Positions 36,296 through 46,674 of a stretch of 64,000 nucleotides of DNA are shown one piece after another (the first letter of the stretch is position 1; each line of letters begins with the position of its first letter). The position numbers and the translations under genes were made by a program. Source of the stretch: Chitinophagaceae bacterium. GTDB lineage: Bacteria > Bacteroidota > Bacteroidia > Chitinophagales > UBA10324. Under the pieces are notes generated by a model, which was given only the letters and a program-made list of their open reading frames with translations, was not told where the DNA came from and made no database searches. The stretch covers positions 806,001 through 870,000 of the forward strand of contig JADKFU010000004.1 in the NCBI GenBank assembly GCA_016717285.1, written 5' to 3'.

Positions 36296-37480
36296 TTATA
36301 CCATTTCGCTTTGAACTTCAATTCTCTTCAAAAGCAAATACACAACAACCGCGATACTTCCCGCAGCACTTATCAGGAAAGCCACTTCCGGAGAAACGGC
36401 ATACCAAATTAATCCGGTCAGACTGCTGGCGATAAAAGCACAGATGGAATTCCATCCTGTAAAAAATCCAATGGCTGAAGCGGTTTCAGTTTTTGGAACA
36501 AGGTTACTGATGAATGCTTTTGCAACACCTTCAGTTGCCGCAGCATATATTCCGTATAAAAAAAATGCAGTGATGATCAGCGGATAACTTTTTGTAAATG
36601 CCATCATCGAATACACAATGCCAAACAATAATAAGCCAATGATGATTACCTGTTTCAATCCTAATTTGTCTGCGAGTCTTCCTATCGGGAAAGCAAACAG
36701 TGCATACACGAGGTTGTAAAAAATATAAGCGAGCAGCACTGAAGAATCACTTCCTGAAATTTCCTTTGCGCGTAACAACAGGAAAACATCTGAGCTGTTG
36801 ATGAGACCGAAAAATAACAAGCCAATCATGAGTTGCCGGAATGCAACAGGAGATTTTTTCCAGTAAAAAAACTTTGCAGCAAATGAACTTCCCGGTTTTG
36901 CGGAAATAGTTGCTTTATGTTTTTCCTTAATGATGAATGTGAGCAGCACACTCAAAATTGCCGGCACAAAGGCAATCAGAAAAAGAGTTTTATAATCTTC
37001 CGGATGAAAATGCAAATAGATCAATGCGGCAAGCGGACCCAATGCGGCGCCTGTTGTATCCATCGCACGGTGAAAGCCGAAAACAGTGCCTTTGTTTCCT
37101 TGTGTCGTTTCATCTGAAAGCAGCGCGTCTCTTGCACCCGTTCGAATACCTTTTCCAAAACGGTCAAGTGTTCGTGCTGAAAAAATCCATGCAGGAAAAG
37201 TGAAGAATGATAACATTGGTTTTGAAATCGCGCTCAGCAAATAACCGAGTCGCACAAAGGGCATCCGCTTTCCAACTTCATCCGACAATCTTCCAAAATA
37301 CATTTTGCTCAATCCTGCAATGGCTTCGGCAAATCCTTCGAGCACACCAATTAATATAGTAGAAAAGCCAATAGATTGTAAAAACACGGGCACTACGGGG
37401 TACAGCATTTCGCTGGAGATGTCAGTGAATAAACTGACGAGCGATAAAACGAGGATGGTTCGGGTGATGATGTGCTTCAC
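36296..37480 (-). CDS. MFS transporter
   Basis: 394 residues with about 12 membrane helices. It starts MKHIITRTILVLSLVSLFTD, then ISSEMLYPVVPVFLQSIG, and has the loop 2-3 motif GRLSDEVGKRMPFVRLGY, which is the MFS signature G-x-x-x-D-x-x-G/R. Its closest resemblance in my judgement is to the uncharacterised TPFV-type or drug:H+ antiporter group found with the DIS(S/T)E(M/F)(L/I)YP motif near the N-terminus. It stands alone between recO and the LytTR operon. The substrate is unknown. Confidence 0.88.
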   Translation of the reverse strand: MKHIITRTILVLSLVSLFTDISSEMLYPVVPVFLQSIGFSTILIGVLEGFAEAIAGLSKMYFGRLSDEVGKRMPFVRLGYLLSAISKPMLSFFTFPAWIFSARTLDRFGKGIRTGARDALLSDETTQGNKGTVFGFHRAMDTTGAALGPLAALIYLHFHPEDYKTLFLIAFVPAILSVLLTFIIKEKHKATISAKPGSSFAAKFFYWKKSPVAFRQLMIGLLFFGLINSSDVFLLLRAKEISGSDSSVLLAYIFYNLVYALFAFPIGRLADKLGLKQVIIIGLLLFGIVYSMMAFTKSYPLIITAFFLYGIYAAATEGVAKAFISNLVPKTETASAIGFFTGWNSICAFIASSLTGLIWYAVSPEVAFLISAAGSIAVVVYLLLKRIEVQSEMV

Positions 37481-37859
37481 GTTTCGAAGGTAGCGAAGAA
37501 ATCCGGGCGGGGACTTTTTGCGATTTCAATGTCGTGATCGTAGGGTTAATTGTTACATGGCTAAATTGCTTAATGGTTGCGGCGAAGCCGGAGAGTGTTT
37601 AATTGTTACATAGTTACATTGCTAAATGGTTGCGGTAAAGCCGGAGAGAAAGTTGATCAACCTTTGCTGTCATTGAGACCCCAGGAAAATGACCGGTCCA
37701 ATCAGCACGTCATTGTCCAAAGGATTCTTCGGGCGATCCCGCCTTGCAAGCATTTTATATGTTTCAGAATTTTTTCTACCGGATTATTCATGTGGAATTG
37801 ATTTGAATGAAAGTTAACGATTCTTTACCATCAGTTACACCAGAAATTCTCTGTCATAT
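37481..37859. repeat. Intergenic region with imperfect tandem copies of a dispersed repeat
   Basis: Two tandem, imperfect copies of TTAATTGTTACATGGCTAAA-type sequence with GGTTGCGGCGAAGCCGGAGA (37548-37605 and 37607-37650), followed by GTCCAAAGGATTCTTCGGGC/GATCCCGCCTTG near 37713. Related sequence lies at 35.96-36.19 kb. No gene is evident. Confidence 0.55.
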
Positions 37860-38577
37860 TCATCCCGCCCTAAACACCTCCTCCAACACCCTCAACGACT
37901 TCGGCCACGAAAAATTCGGAACATGTAATTGATAATATTGCAGCATCGCTTCTAATAATAACCTGCGCGGTGCGGCAGCGAGCTCAATAGTTGTGTGCTG
38001 CATAAAATTGGAAAGATGTTCCGATAAATTAGCATCGAGTGTATTCGGTTGTTCATTTCCGGAAGCAATAAAAAACCCCTTCGCGCAGATTAAAATACGG
38101 CGTGCTTTCGCTGTATAATCCATTCGGATGAAAACCCAGATGAACAGAGAGTTCAATCAGAAATTCAATCAAAAATCCGGATGGCACATGCTCCATCTCA
38201 TCCAGCGATTTTATTTTTTCAAAGATGAAATGAAACAATTGCTCATTGGCTTCTTCTTCATGAATGGATTTGCTCAGCACTTCAATCATAAACAATCCGA
38301 CCGACCCTTTCACCAACTGAAATGGAATAGATCTGAATACAAAAGCGGACTGCAATTCTTTTATCCGGTGCAGGTTGCGGTATTCACGGTAGTAAACATC
38401 CATATCAAGCAGCGATAATGATTGCAACAAACTCGCCTTCATTTTTGATTTGGCTGAACGCACGCCATTAATGATATAGGATTGCAAACCGAACTTCTCC
38501 GTATAAATTTTACTCACCACACTTGTTTCGGAAAACTTGATGGTTCTGAATACAATGCCCTGTGTTTTTTGTAGCAT
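37860..38577 (-). CDS. recO: DNA repair protein RecO (one frameshift)
   Basis: RecO loads RecA at gaps with RecR. The N-terminal OB fold is clear (MLQKTQGIVFRTIKFSETSV, then SKIYTEKFGLQSYIINGVRS, LLQSLSLLDMDVYYR). The frame stops at REGVFYCFRK because a T-run of six near 38.06 kb should be five. With one T removed it continues REGVFIASGNEQPNTL to PNFSWPKSLRVLEEVFRAG at 37860, giving about 238 residues, a usual RecO length. As deposited it reads as two pieces, 38053-38577 and 37860-38156. A near-universal repair gene broken only at a homopolymer points to sequencing error. Confidence 0.88.
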
Positions 38578-38763
38578 GATGTTTTCAAAAGTACGAAGGT
38601 GATTCTACTTTCATCATACTTCTTCTTCATGCTCTGAATGGTTTATGATTTAGTTCTTAAATCAAAAATCGTTAACCGGTATTCGTTATTCCAATTAAAC
38701 CGTCACCTCAGTTATCCATGAAGTAGTATCTTCATAAATTCAATACTCCATCGCAGCATTTTC

Positions 38764-40950
38764 ATGAACATCAAATTATCGCAATCAAGAGCATCAATTA
38801 TTGCCTGCGTGTTTATTTTCATCCTTCCATTCTTCGTCTACTGGCCCATGTGGCTGCATCCGCAGGCAATGGCTTACGACATGGCGGATTATTTTTTGCC
38901 GTACCGGTATTTTATTGGTGAATGTTTGCAACAGTATCAGTTTCCCTGGTGGAATCCTTATTCTGGAATGGGAGTGCCGATGGGTGCTGATCCGCAGAGT
39001 GGTGTGTTTTATCCCATCACCTGGCTCACAGGTTATTTTTTGGGGTATGATTTTTTAACCATCAACATTGAATACTTATTTCATTTGGTAATTGCGGGTC
39101 TGGGCATGTTTGCATTGTTACGAGGATTGAAGTATCCGGTATTTATTTGTTTGCTGCTCGCCTGGTCGTATCAGTTTAGCGGATTTTTTGTAAACAATGC
39201 GCAACATTATTCCTGGGTTATCAGCGCAGCCTGGCTTCCGTTTATTTTTCATTTCTACAGGAAAACATTCTTATCCGGAAATTACACAGATGCCATTAAA
39301 ACTGCCTTGACACTTTTTATGTTCACCACGGGCGGTTATCCTGCATTCCTCATTATCCTGCTTTACCTTATCGGCAGTCATTATCTTTTTTTTCTTATCA
39401 GGAATTTACAACAACAAAACAAGAAACAAATTTTTCAAATGCTACGGTGGAGTGTGACGATGCTTGTCATTTACTTGGTAATTTCTGCGCCGTATATCTT
39501 TTCATTCCTGCAAGGCATACCTCTTATGACGCGTGGTGATGCTTTGATAAAAGAACAAACTGCGTTTCGTGCCTTCACACCGCAAAGCGCTGTTACATTT
39601 CTGCTACCTTCCGTTCCACTTGGCCGCAACCTGGATTTCGATACCGATATTTCCATGGCCAATGCATACATCGGATTGTTTGCACTTATTTATTTTCTCA
39701 CTGGAATTATTCTTACCAGGAAAATTTTAATAAGGATTGTTGCTTTTTTATCAATGGTGTTTCTGTTCATCGCTTTTGGTGACGCAATTCCTGTATGGCC
39801 TTACCTCTTTGATTACCTTCCATTCTTCGATCACATTCGTTTTCCGGCCGCTTTCAGGTTGTTTGTGATTATCGGATTCATCATTGTAGCTGCAGAAGGA
39901 TGGAAAGGTGAACAACTACGCGCGTCAAAACTGCCAATCTTTGTTGCATTTGCTTTAATCATGCTTGTAATTGTTTTAAGCGGAGTAGCCTGGTATTACA
40001 ACAGTAATTTCATTTTACCTTCCTCTTTCTCCACTGCTGCATTCCTTAAATTTTTTGGTGAAAGCAGTACAGCGAATAATATCATACTTCAATCCTTCTT
40101 GCAACTTGCATTATTAGTTGCGCTGTTGCTGCTGTTTATTACAAAAAATAAATGGCAAAGCACGTCATGGTATTTTTTTGTAACAACAGTTGTTATTACC
40201 GATCTTTTCATTGCTTCAGGAATCAACTTCACAACAATCATGTCCAGTCCGTTTTCCGCGACTGCACTCAATCAAAAAATTGCGCAGTCACCCCATGGAT
40301 TTCCGCTTTGGAACCCCGCTACAGAACTTGAAACAACCAGCATAGGAAACGGAAGTTTTGCGCCCTCCTATTTCAACAATAATTTATTTACAAAACAATT
40401 TTCGCGGGACAATTACTCTCCGTTCGTTTTAAAATTGAGAGGTGAACTGGAACACTCGCCGGAAAAATTCTTGCTTATGGATCATCCTGTCGTTTATCTT
40501 GCCAACAAGGTACAATCATTCTCAACCGGTCCATCCGACAGTGCGCATGTAAAACATCGGCAAACGGTGCTCGTACCGGAATCCATTTTTCCTGATAAGT
40601 TCAAATCAGCACCAGTAGATTCTCTCGTGTACACTATTCAACTTTCGTCATTTGCCACCAATGAGTTTGCTTTTAATGTCAATACCAATCAACCGGCACT
40701 TCTCATTCTGCAACAAACTTTTTATCCTGGTTGGAAAATAAAAGTAGATGGCAGTGCAACGGATATTTTGCTTTCAAATTTCTGTATGATGTCGGTTTTA
40801 TTGCCGGCCGGTACGCATAAAGTGGAGTTCCATTTTGATACCAGTTTAACAGGTTGGTTATTGTTGATCAGTACCTGTGTATTGTTGTTTTTAAGTGTGT
40901 TCCTTTGTTTGATCCGCATGAAATTATTACAACGAGGATTTCGCAAGTAG
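38764..40950 (+). CDS. YfhO-like multi-pass membrane protein
   Basis: 728 residues with about 12-13 membrane helices and a C-terminal extracytoplasmic domain. The first loop (YDMADYFLPYRYFIGECLQQ, then PWWNPYSGMGVPMGADPQSG) is the typical GT-C acceptor/donor loop of the YfhO family (PF09586). FYPGWKIKVDGSATDIL near the end is the conserved C-terminal strand pattern. Family members are linked to glycosylation of lipoteichoic acid in Firmicutes and to polysaccharide or glycolipid modification in Bacteroidota. Specificity cannot be told from the sequence. It is separate from mfd by 127 bp and on the same strand. Confidence 0.85.
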   Translation: MNIKLSQSRASIIACVFIFILPFFVYWPMWLHPQAMAYDMADYFLPYRYFIGECLQQYQFPWWNPYSGMGVPMGADPQSGVFYPITWLTGYFLGYDFLTINIEYLFHLVIAGLGMFALLRGLKYPVFICLLLAWSYQFSGFFVNNAQHYSWVISAAWLPFIFHFYRKTFLSGNYTDAIKTALTLFMFTTGGYPAFLIILLYLIGSHYLFFLIRNLQQQNKKQIFQMLRWSVTMLVIYLVISAPYIFSFLQGIPLMTRGDALIKEQTAFRAFTPQSAVTFLLPSVPLGRNLDFDTDISMANAYIGLFALIYFLTGIILTRKILIRIVAFLSMVFLFIAFGDAIPVWPYLFDYLPFFDHIRFPAAFRLFVIIGFIIVAAEGWKGEQLRASKLPIFVAFALIMLVIVLSGVAWYYNSNFILPSSFSTAAFLKFFGESSTANNIILQSFLQLALLVALLLLFITKNKWQSTSWYFFVTTVVITDLFIASGINFTTIMSSPFSATALNQKIAQSPHGFPLWNPATELETTSIGNGSFAPSYFNNNLFTKQFSRDNYSPFVLKLRGELEHSPEKFLLMDHPVVYLANKVQSFSTGPSDSAHVKHRQTVLVPESIFPDKFKSAPVDSLVYTIQLSSFATNEFAFNVNTNQPALLILQQTFYPGWKIKVDGSATDILLSNFCMMSVLLPAGTHKVEFHFDTSLTGWLLLISTCVLLFLSVFLCLIRMKLLQRGFRK

Positions 40951-41077
40951 CAGAGCCGTGCCACTGTTAGAATCACCTATAAAATGAGCAAATATTCAGC
41001 ATCAAATCGGTGCCACGGTTACACAATTTTTTTAGTTGGCATAAAAATCATTCGCTGCAATGCTTTAATTTCGCCGC

Positions 41078-44000
41078 GTGAATAAGACGGAATTACTGCA
41101 GCAGTTTGTTGCAGATGAGCGGTTGACAAGCATAGCATCAAAGCTGCATCCTTCAACGGTGATCACGCATCCGCCTCCAGGCGGAGCAAAGGATCAGATC
41201 TCAAAACCGGAAGGCAAAGGGAAACCTCTGCACATTCATCTCCTGGGGCTTATTGGTGCTTCCTCTTCTATCGTTGCTGGTGCATTTCACCAGTTGCTCA
41301 ACAGGTCGTTCATTTTTGTGATGAATGATAAGGAAGAGGCGGCCTATTTCCAAAATGATTTACAGCAGTTTATTGAAAAGAAAGAGGTCCTCTTTCTGAC
41401 GGATGCTTTTAAGAAACCCGGCCATTTCGATGAACTCAACAACAGCAATGTTCAGTTACGAACAGAAGCTTTGAACCGTATCGTGAATTCGCCGGTGAAA
41501 AATGAATTGCTGGTTACGTATCCGGAAGCGTTGATGGAGAAAGTGGTAAGCACACAGGCTTTGAAAAGGTCTACGATCCTCATCAAGATGAATGAAAAGC
41601 TGGATGAGGATTTTGTAATCGAAATGCTGGTGAGCTACGGTTTTGAGCGTGTTGATTTTGTGTATGAACCCGGGCAGTTTGCCATTCGCGGCGGCATCAT
41701 TGATATTTTTTCTTTCGGAAATGAATTGCCGTATCGTGTTGAACTCTTTGTGGATGAAGTGGAATCGATCCGTGTCTTCGATCCACTCACACAACTGTCG
41801 CAGAAGAGAATTTCACAGGTGACGATTGTCCCGAATATTCAGACCCAATTTTCAAGCACGGAAAAAATTTCTTTCTTCGATTTTATTCCGGAAGAAAGTA
41901 TCCTCTGGTTCCAGGATGTATCATTCGTGCGTGAACGGATTAAAGCATGTTTTGAAACTGCAGGTGAATTACTTGGACGTTTGAAAGAAACATTGCCGGA
42001 AGATGAAGAAGTGATTTTGCAGGCCACGCCGGAAGAATTATTCTCGGATGAAGTTTCCATGATGGAATCGCTTGATAAATTTTCAGTCATCGAATTCGGC
42101 AAACAGTTTTTCTTTGAGAAAGATGAATGGTTGCATTTTAACATGGAGCCGCAACCGAGCATCAACAAAAATTTCAACCTGCTGATTGATTACTGGAGAA
42201 AATACCGTGATGAACATATTGACATCCTGTTGTTTTCAGACAATGCAAACCAATTCCGGCGACTTGATTCTATTCTGGAAGACCTGAAAGCGAAAGTGAT
42301 TTATCATCCGTTTTCTTTCGCTATCAAAGAAGGATTTATTGACAGAGAACGAAAGATTGCCTGTTATACTGATCACCAGGTTTTTGACCGCTATCACCGC
42401 TATCATCTCAAGCAGGGTTTTTCAAAAAGTAAATCACTCACGGTAAAATTGCTTCGCGAATTACGACCCGGAGATTTCGTAACGCACATTGATCATGGTG
42501 TTGGTGTATTCAGCGGATTGGAAAAGATTGAAGTCAACGGACAATTGCAGGAAGCAGTGCGCATGGTTTACCGTGATAATGATTTGTTGTATGTGAACAT
42601 TCAGTCGTTGCATAAAATCAGCAAGTACATCGGGAAAGACGGAACGCCACCTCGCGTCAACAAGCTTGGCACCGATGCATGGGAGTCGCTGAAGCGGAAA
42701 ACAAAGTCGAAAGTAAAAGACATTGCCAAAGACCTGATTGAGTTGTACGCGAAGCGAAAAGCAACGAAAGGATTTGCATTCGCCCCTGATTCTTATATGC
42801 AAACGGAATTGGAATCGAGCTTTATTTACGAGGACACACCGGATCAGATGAAATCTATCACCGACATCAAGCGCGACATGGAAAAAGATTTTCCGATGGA
42901 TCGGTTAGTCTGTGGTGATGTGGGATTCGGGAAAACGGAAGTGGCAGTTCGTGCAGCATTTAAAGCGGTTGCTGATGGAAAGCAAGTGGCAGTGTTGGTA
43001 CCAACTACTATTCTCGCTTTACAACATTATAAAACATTTGGTGAACGGCTGATTGATTTTCCCTGCACGGTAGATTATATCAATCGTTTTAAATCTGCGA
43101 AACAGCAGAAGGAAACATTGGTAAATCTCGAAGAAGGAAAAATTGATATCATTATCGGCACATCCGCGTTGATCAGTCAAAGAGTGAAGTTCAAAAATCT
43201 GGGCTTGCTGATTATTGATGAAGAACAAAAGTTTGGTGTTGCATCAAAAGAAAAACTCCGTCAACTGAAAGCGAATGTTGACACGCTTACTTTAACAGCA
43301 ACACCCATTCCGCGCACTTTGCAATTTTCCTTACTGGGAGCACGTGATCTTTCCATCATCAACACTCCACCGCCCAACCGTCAGCCGATTGAAACAGAAT
43401 TAATGGTGTTTGATCCTGATAAGATTAAAGAAGCGATTGATTTTGAAATCAGTCGTGGCGGCCAGGTCTTTTTCATTCACAACCGCGTGAAAGATATCGG
43501 AGAAGTGTCAGCTATGTTAAAAAAGATTTGTCCTGAAACAGATATTGCCGTGGCACATGGTCAATTAGAAGGTCATATCCTCGAAGAAAAAATGATTGAC
43601 TTCATCGAGCGCCGTTATGATGTTTTGGTGTGCACCAATATAGTGGAATCAGGACTTGACATAGCTAATGCGAATACTATCATCATTAATGATGCGCAGA
43701 ATTTTGGATTGAGCGATTTGCACCAATTGCGTGGGCGCGTAGGCCGTTCCAATAAAAAGGCGTTTTGTTATCTCGTGACGCCACCACTTTCCACACTTAC
43801 TTCGGATGCAAGAAAGCGGTTGAAGACCATTGAAGAATTCGCTGATCTCGGAAGTGGCTTTCAGATTTCTATGCGCGACATGGATATTCGTGGTGCAGGA
43901 AATTTATTGGGCGGTGAGCAAAGCGGATTCATCGCTGATATCGGATACGATACGTATCACAAGATTCTGGATGAAGCCATTCGTGAGTTGAAGCAGACAG

Positions 44001-44509
44001 ATTTCAAGGAATTATTTGCTGATGAAGTGAAGGCAGAAGAAAAATTTGTGCGTGATTGTACGATTGACTCTGATGCTGAGATGTTATTTCCTGATAGTTA
44101 TGTTTCCAATATCAATGAGCGCCTTGCATTATATACTGAGCTTGACAATATCGCAGATGAAGAAGGATTGAAAGTCTTCGACCAAAAATTGCGCGACCGG
44201 TTTGGACCGATTCCAAAAGAAGTAAAGGAATTATTTGACGGCGTTCGGTTGAGAAAACTCGCGAGGCAATTGGGCTTTGAGCGACTGCAGCAACGCAAAG
44301 GAATTTTAAAATGCTATACAGTAGAAAATCCGGAATCGACTTATTACGACTCCGATATTTTTGCCCGTGTAATGGGGTTTGTAATGCGGCATCCTAACCG
44401 TTGCAGCATGCGGCAGATGGAAAAAAATATGTTGCTCACCATTCAATCGGTGAGAAATATGCACCAGGCAATGGAGGTGATGGAAAAGATGTTGGAGGAA
44501 ACAACTTAA
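41078..44509 (+). CDS. mfd: Transcription-repair coupling factor Mfd
   Basis: 1143 residues from a GTG start at 41078 (encoding MNKTELLQQF); an in-frame ATG only occurs well inside. N-terminal UvrB-like module (VSYGFERVDFVYEPGQFAIR, GGIIDIFSFG), CarD/RNA-polymerase-interacting domain (LRPGDFVTHIDHGVGVFSGL), a SF2 translocase with Walker A GDVGFGKTE at about 613-621 and DEEQ at about 714-717, the TRG motif region (HQLRGRVGRSNKKAFCYL), and the C-terminal Mfd domain. It releases RNA polymerase stalled at lesions and recruits UvrA. The length is usual. Confidence 0.97.
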   Translation: MNKTELLQQFVADERLTSIASKLHPSTVITHPPPGGAKDQISKPEGKGKPLHIHLLGLIGASSSIVAGAFHQLLNRSFIFVMNDKEEAAYFQNDLQQFIEKKEVLFLTDAFKKPGHFDELNNSNVQLRTEALNRIVNSPVKNELLVTYPEALMEKVVSTQALKRSTILIKMNEKLDEDFVIEMLVSYGFERVDFVYEPGQFAIRGGIIDIFSFGNELPYRVELFVDEVESIRVFDPLTQLSQKRISQVTIVPNIQTQFSSTEKISFFDFIPEESILWFQDVSFVRERIKACFETAGELLGRLKETLPEDEEVILQATPEELFSDEVSMMESLDKFSVIEFGKQFFFEKDEWLHFNMEPQPSINKNFNLLIDYWRKYRDEHIDILLFSDNANQFRRLDSILEDLKAKVIYHPFSFAIKEGFIDRERKIACYTDHQVFDRYHRYHLKQGFSKSKSLTVKLLRELRPGDFVTHIDHGVGVFSGLEKIEVNGQLQEAVRMVYRDNDLLYVNIQSLHKISKYIGKDGTPPRVNKLGTDAWESLKRKTKSKVKDIAKDLIELYAKRKATKGFAFAPDSYMQTELESSFIYEDTPDQMKSITDIKRDMEKDFPMDRLVCGDVGFGKTEVAVRAAFKAVADGKQVAVLVPTTILALQHYKTFGERLIDFPCTVDYINRFKSAKQQKETLVNLEEGKIDIIIGTSALISQRVKFKNLGLLIIDEEQKFGVASKEKLRQLKANVDTLTLTATPIPRTLQFSLLGARDLSIINTPPPNRQPIETELMVFDPDKIKEAIDFEISRGGQVFFIHNRVKDIGEVSAMLKKICPETDIAVAHGQLEGHILEEKMIDFIERRYDVLVCTNIVESGLDIANANTIIINDAQNFGLSDLHQLRGRVGRSNKKAFCYLVTPPLSTLTSDARKRLKTIEEFADLGSGFQISMRDMDIRGAGNLLGGEQSGFIADIGYDTYHKILDEAIRELKQTDFKELFADEVKAEEKFVRDCTIDSDAEMLFPDSYVSNINERLALYTELDNIADEEGLKVFDQKLRDRFGPIPKEVKELFDGVRLRKLARQLGFERLQQRKGILKCYTVENPESTYYDSDIFARVMGFVMRHPNRCSMRQMEKNMLLTIQSVRNMHQAMEVMEKMLEETT

Positions 44510-44570
44510 CAACCATGTCCGCGACTTTCAAGTCGCGAAACGCTTCGACATGAATGTCGAAATACCTGAT

Positions 44571-45158
44571 TTACATCGCTTCCGCCACCACTTCTTCCAC
44601 TTCCGGCACCATGCGTTTCAGCAATCCTTCAATACCGGCTTTTAAAGTGATCATGGAAGAAGGACAACCACTGCAGGAGCCCTGTAACATCAGCGTTACT
44701 TTTCCTTCATGAAATGATTTGAACTGGATAGCACCACCATCCATTTCAACAGCCGGCTTCACATAATTTTCCAGCATCTCTTTGATCTTACTGATCACTG
44801 CCGTTTCATCCTGTTGATTTTCAGTTTTGTGCGAAGGCTTGAAATCCTTGACAAGCACTTCTTTCTCTGCTTCGAGATAATTCTTTACAAATTCGCGAAG
44901 GGCGGGAATAATTTCTGTCCATTCGGAATCAGGTGTTTTTGTAACCGTAACAAAGTTATTCATGATAAAAACGCCTTTCACAAAGGGGAAACCGAAGAGT
45001 TCAGTAGCAAGTGCTGAATCTTTGGCACTGGCTTCATCCGCAAAATCAGCGGAATTGCCGGCAAACAACATTACATCGGTCACAAACTTCATTGTTTCCG
45101 GGTTGGGAGTCATTTCGGTATAGACATCCACTATTTTTTTATTCAGGGTAGTTTCCAT
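44571..45158 (-). CDS. Nfu-type Fe-S scaffold protein
   Basis: 195 residues from ATG at 45158 (METTLNKKIVDVYTEMTPNP). A start 12 codons upstream is in frame but adds nothing conserved. The N-terminal Nfu_N domain (TPNPETMKFVTDVM, FPFVKGVFIMNNFVTVTK) and the C-terminal NifU domain (IKEMLENYVKPAVEMDGGAI, with C162 and C165 in CSGCPSS) match the Nfu family that hands [4Fe-4S] clusters to client enzymes. In Bacteroidota the fused two-domain form is common. Confidence 0.92.
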   Translation of the reverse strand: METTLNKKIVDVYTEMTPNPETMKFVTDVMLFAGNSADFADEASAKDSALATELFGFPFVKGVFIMNNFVTVTKTPDSEWTEIIPALREFVKNYLEAEKEVLVKDFKPSHKTENQQDETAVISKIKEMLENYVKPAVEMDGGAIQFKSFHEGKVTLMLQGSCSGCPSSMITLKAGIEGLLKRMVPEVEEVVAEAM

Positions 45159-45194
45159 TTGCAAAAATTTATGAACGGGAAGCAAAGTTAACAA

Positions 45195-45542
45195 AAAGGG
45201 TTGGAGGATGGTTCATTGCGTTGAAAGAGACTTTGGGCAGCGTTGAATGTCCACGTAATGATGGACAATTGTTGCATTGTTTAACTGTTTTATTGCTGCT
45301 GCGCATTCATGTTGACTTCAACAATAAAGCAATTAAACAATGCTTGGCAACTACATTTTGCAATGCTTAATTGTTAAACTGTTGCTTCGCATTCAATGTA
45401 AACCAACAATTAAACAATTAGACAATTAAGCAATGCCTTAATTCATCCAAACACTCATTAAATTGCCCCATCAAAAAACACCATCACATCCACCACCGCC
45501 ACAGAATTCTCCTACTTTTACAAAATCATATACACTACTCCC
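45195..45542. repeat. Intergenic region with AATTGTTTAATTG-type repeats
   Basis: 45.26-45.44 kb contains TTGCATTGTTTAACTGTTTT, AATAAAGCAATTAAACAATG, CAATGCTTAATTGTTAAACT and CAACAATTAAACAATTAGAC. These are loosely symmetric A/T-rich repeats also found at 35.96-36.10 and 37.55-37.65 kb. No coding frame is seen. Confidence 0.5.
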
Positions 45543-46628
45543 TTGAAAAGGAAACGAAAACATTCCTACCGCAAACCGCAAACACTTAAAAAAAGTCCGG
45601 GGCTGGCACCAGGAAAAATTATTTATGTGGGTGATGACCGGACAGACCAGGTAAACATCAGCGTAATTGATTATGACATCGACTTTTTTAATGAAAGTAA
45701 GTCGGTGACGGTGGAAGATTGTTACAAATACAGGGATACATCTACCAGCACATGGATTAATGTGGGCGGCATTCACCATACTGACATCATTGAAAAAGTG
45801 GGAAAATATTTTGGGATCAACACGTTGGTGCTCGAAGATGTGGTGAATACCAACTCACGTCCAAAAATCGATGACTTTAAAGAGTATGCATTCATTGTAT
45901 TAAAGATGCTCACCTATGATACAGATAAGCACAATCTGAATATCGAACAGGTGAGTTTAGTGTTGGGGAAGAATTTTGTGATTTCTTTCCAGGAGAATGA
46001 AGGCGATATTTTTAATAGCATCCGACTTAGGCTGCGGGATGCTGATTCGCGGATCCGTAAATATGGTTCTGATTACCTGGCCTATTGCCTGATGGATAAA
46101 ATTGTGGATGAATATTTCATTATCATCGAATCGATGGGTACTGAACTGGAGGATATGGAAGAAGAGGTTTCGGGCGATCCGACAAGAGAATTTTTGCGTC
46201 GTTACAATGAATTGAAACAAAATGGAATTTATCTCCGCAAATCAGTATGGCCTTTGCGAGAAGTAATCAATTACATGTTACGCGGCGATATGCAGTTGAT
46301 TAAAACGGAAGTGCTTCCTTACTTCCGTGATCTGTACGATCACACCATACAGGTAATTGACACCACTGAAACTTACCGCGATCTTTTTTCAGATATCATG
46401 GATCTCTATCTCAGCACCTTGAGTCTGAAGATGAATGAAGTGATGAAAGTGCTCACCATCATTTCCACCATCTTTATTCCACTCACATTTATTGTTGGTA
46501 TTTACGGCATGAACTTCAAAGTAATGCCCGAACTTGACTGGCAGTATGGCTACTATACTGTGTTGGCTGTGATGGCTGTGATTGCTGCTTTTATGATTTA
46601 TTATTTTAAACGAAAGAAGTGGTTTTAG
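45543..46628 (+). CDS. corA: Magnesium/cobalt transporter CorA
   Basis: 361 residues from a TTG start at 45543 (MKRKRKHSYRKPQTLKKSPG). A large cytoplasmic N-terminal funnel domain (YVGDDRTDQVNISVIDYDID, LVLEDVVNTNSRPKIDD) is followed by two C-terminal helices with the signature YGMNF (GMN at 322-324), and a basic tail FKRKKWF. CorA pentamers bring in Mg2+ and also Co2+ or Ni2+. The length fits the family. It stands alone between Nfu and the recX gene on the other strand. Confidence 0.96.
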   Translation: MKRKRKHSYRKPQTLKKSPGLAPGKIIYVGDDRTDQVNISVIDYDIDFFNESKSVTVEDCYKYRDTSTSTWINVGGIHHTDIIEKVGKYFGINTLVLEDVVNTNSRPKIDDFKEYAFIVLKMLTYDTDKHNLNIEQVSLVLGKNFVISFQENEGDIFNSIRLRLRDADSRIRKYGSDYLAYCLMDKIVDEYFIIIESMGTELEDMEEEVSGDPTREFLRRYNELKQNGIYLRKSVWPLREVINYMLRGDMQLIKTEVLPYFRDLYDHTIQVIDTTETYRDLFSDIMDLYLSTLSLKMNEVMKVLTIISTIFIPLTFIVGIYGMNFKVMPELDWQYGYYTVLAVMAVIAAFMIYYFKRKKWF

Positions 46629-46674
46629 GAAGAGTCGTTAGTCGAAAGTCGTTAGTACCTATTTGACCAACTCA

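Noticed and set aside
36139..36321. 60-residue frame beside the MFS gene
   Set aside because: It overlaps the MFS 3' end and runs through a dispersed repeat. No support.
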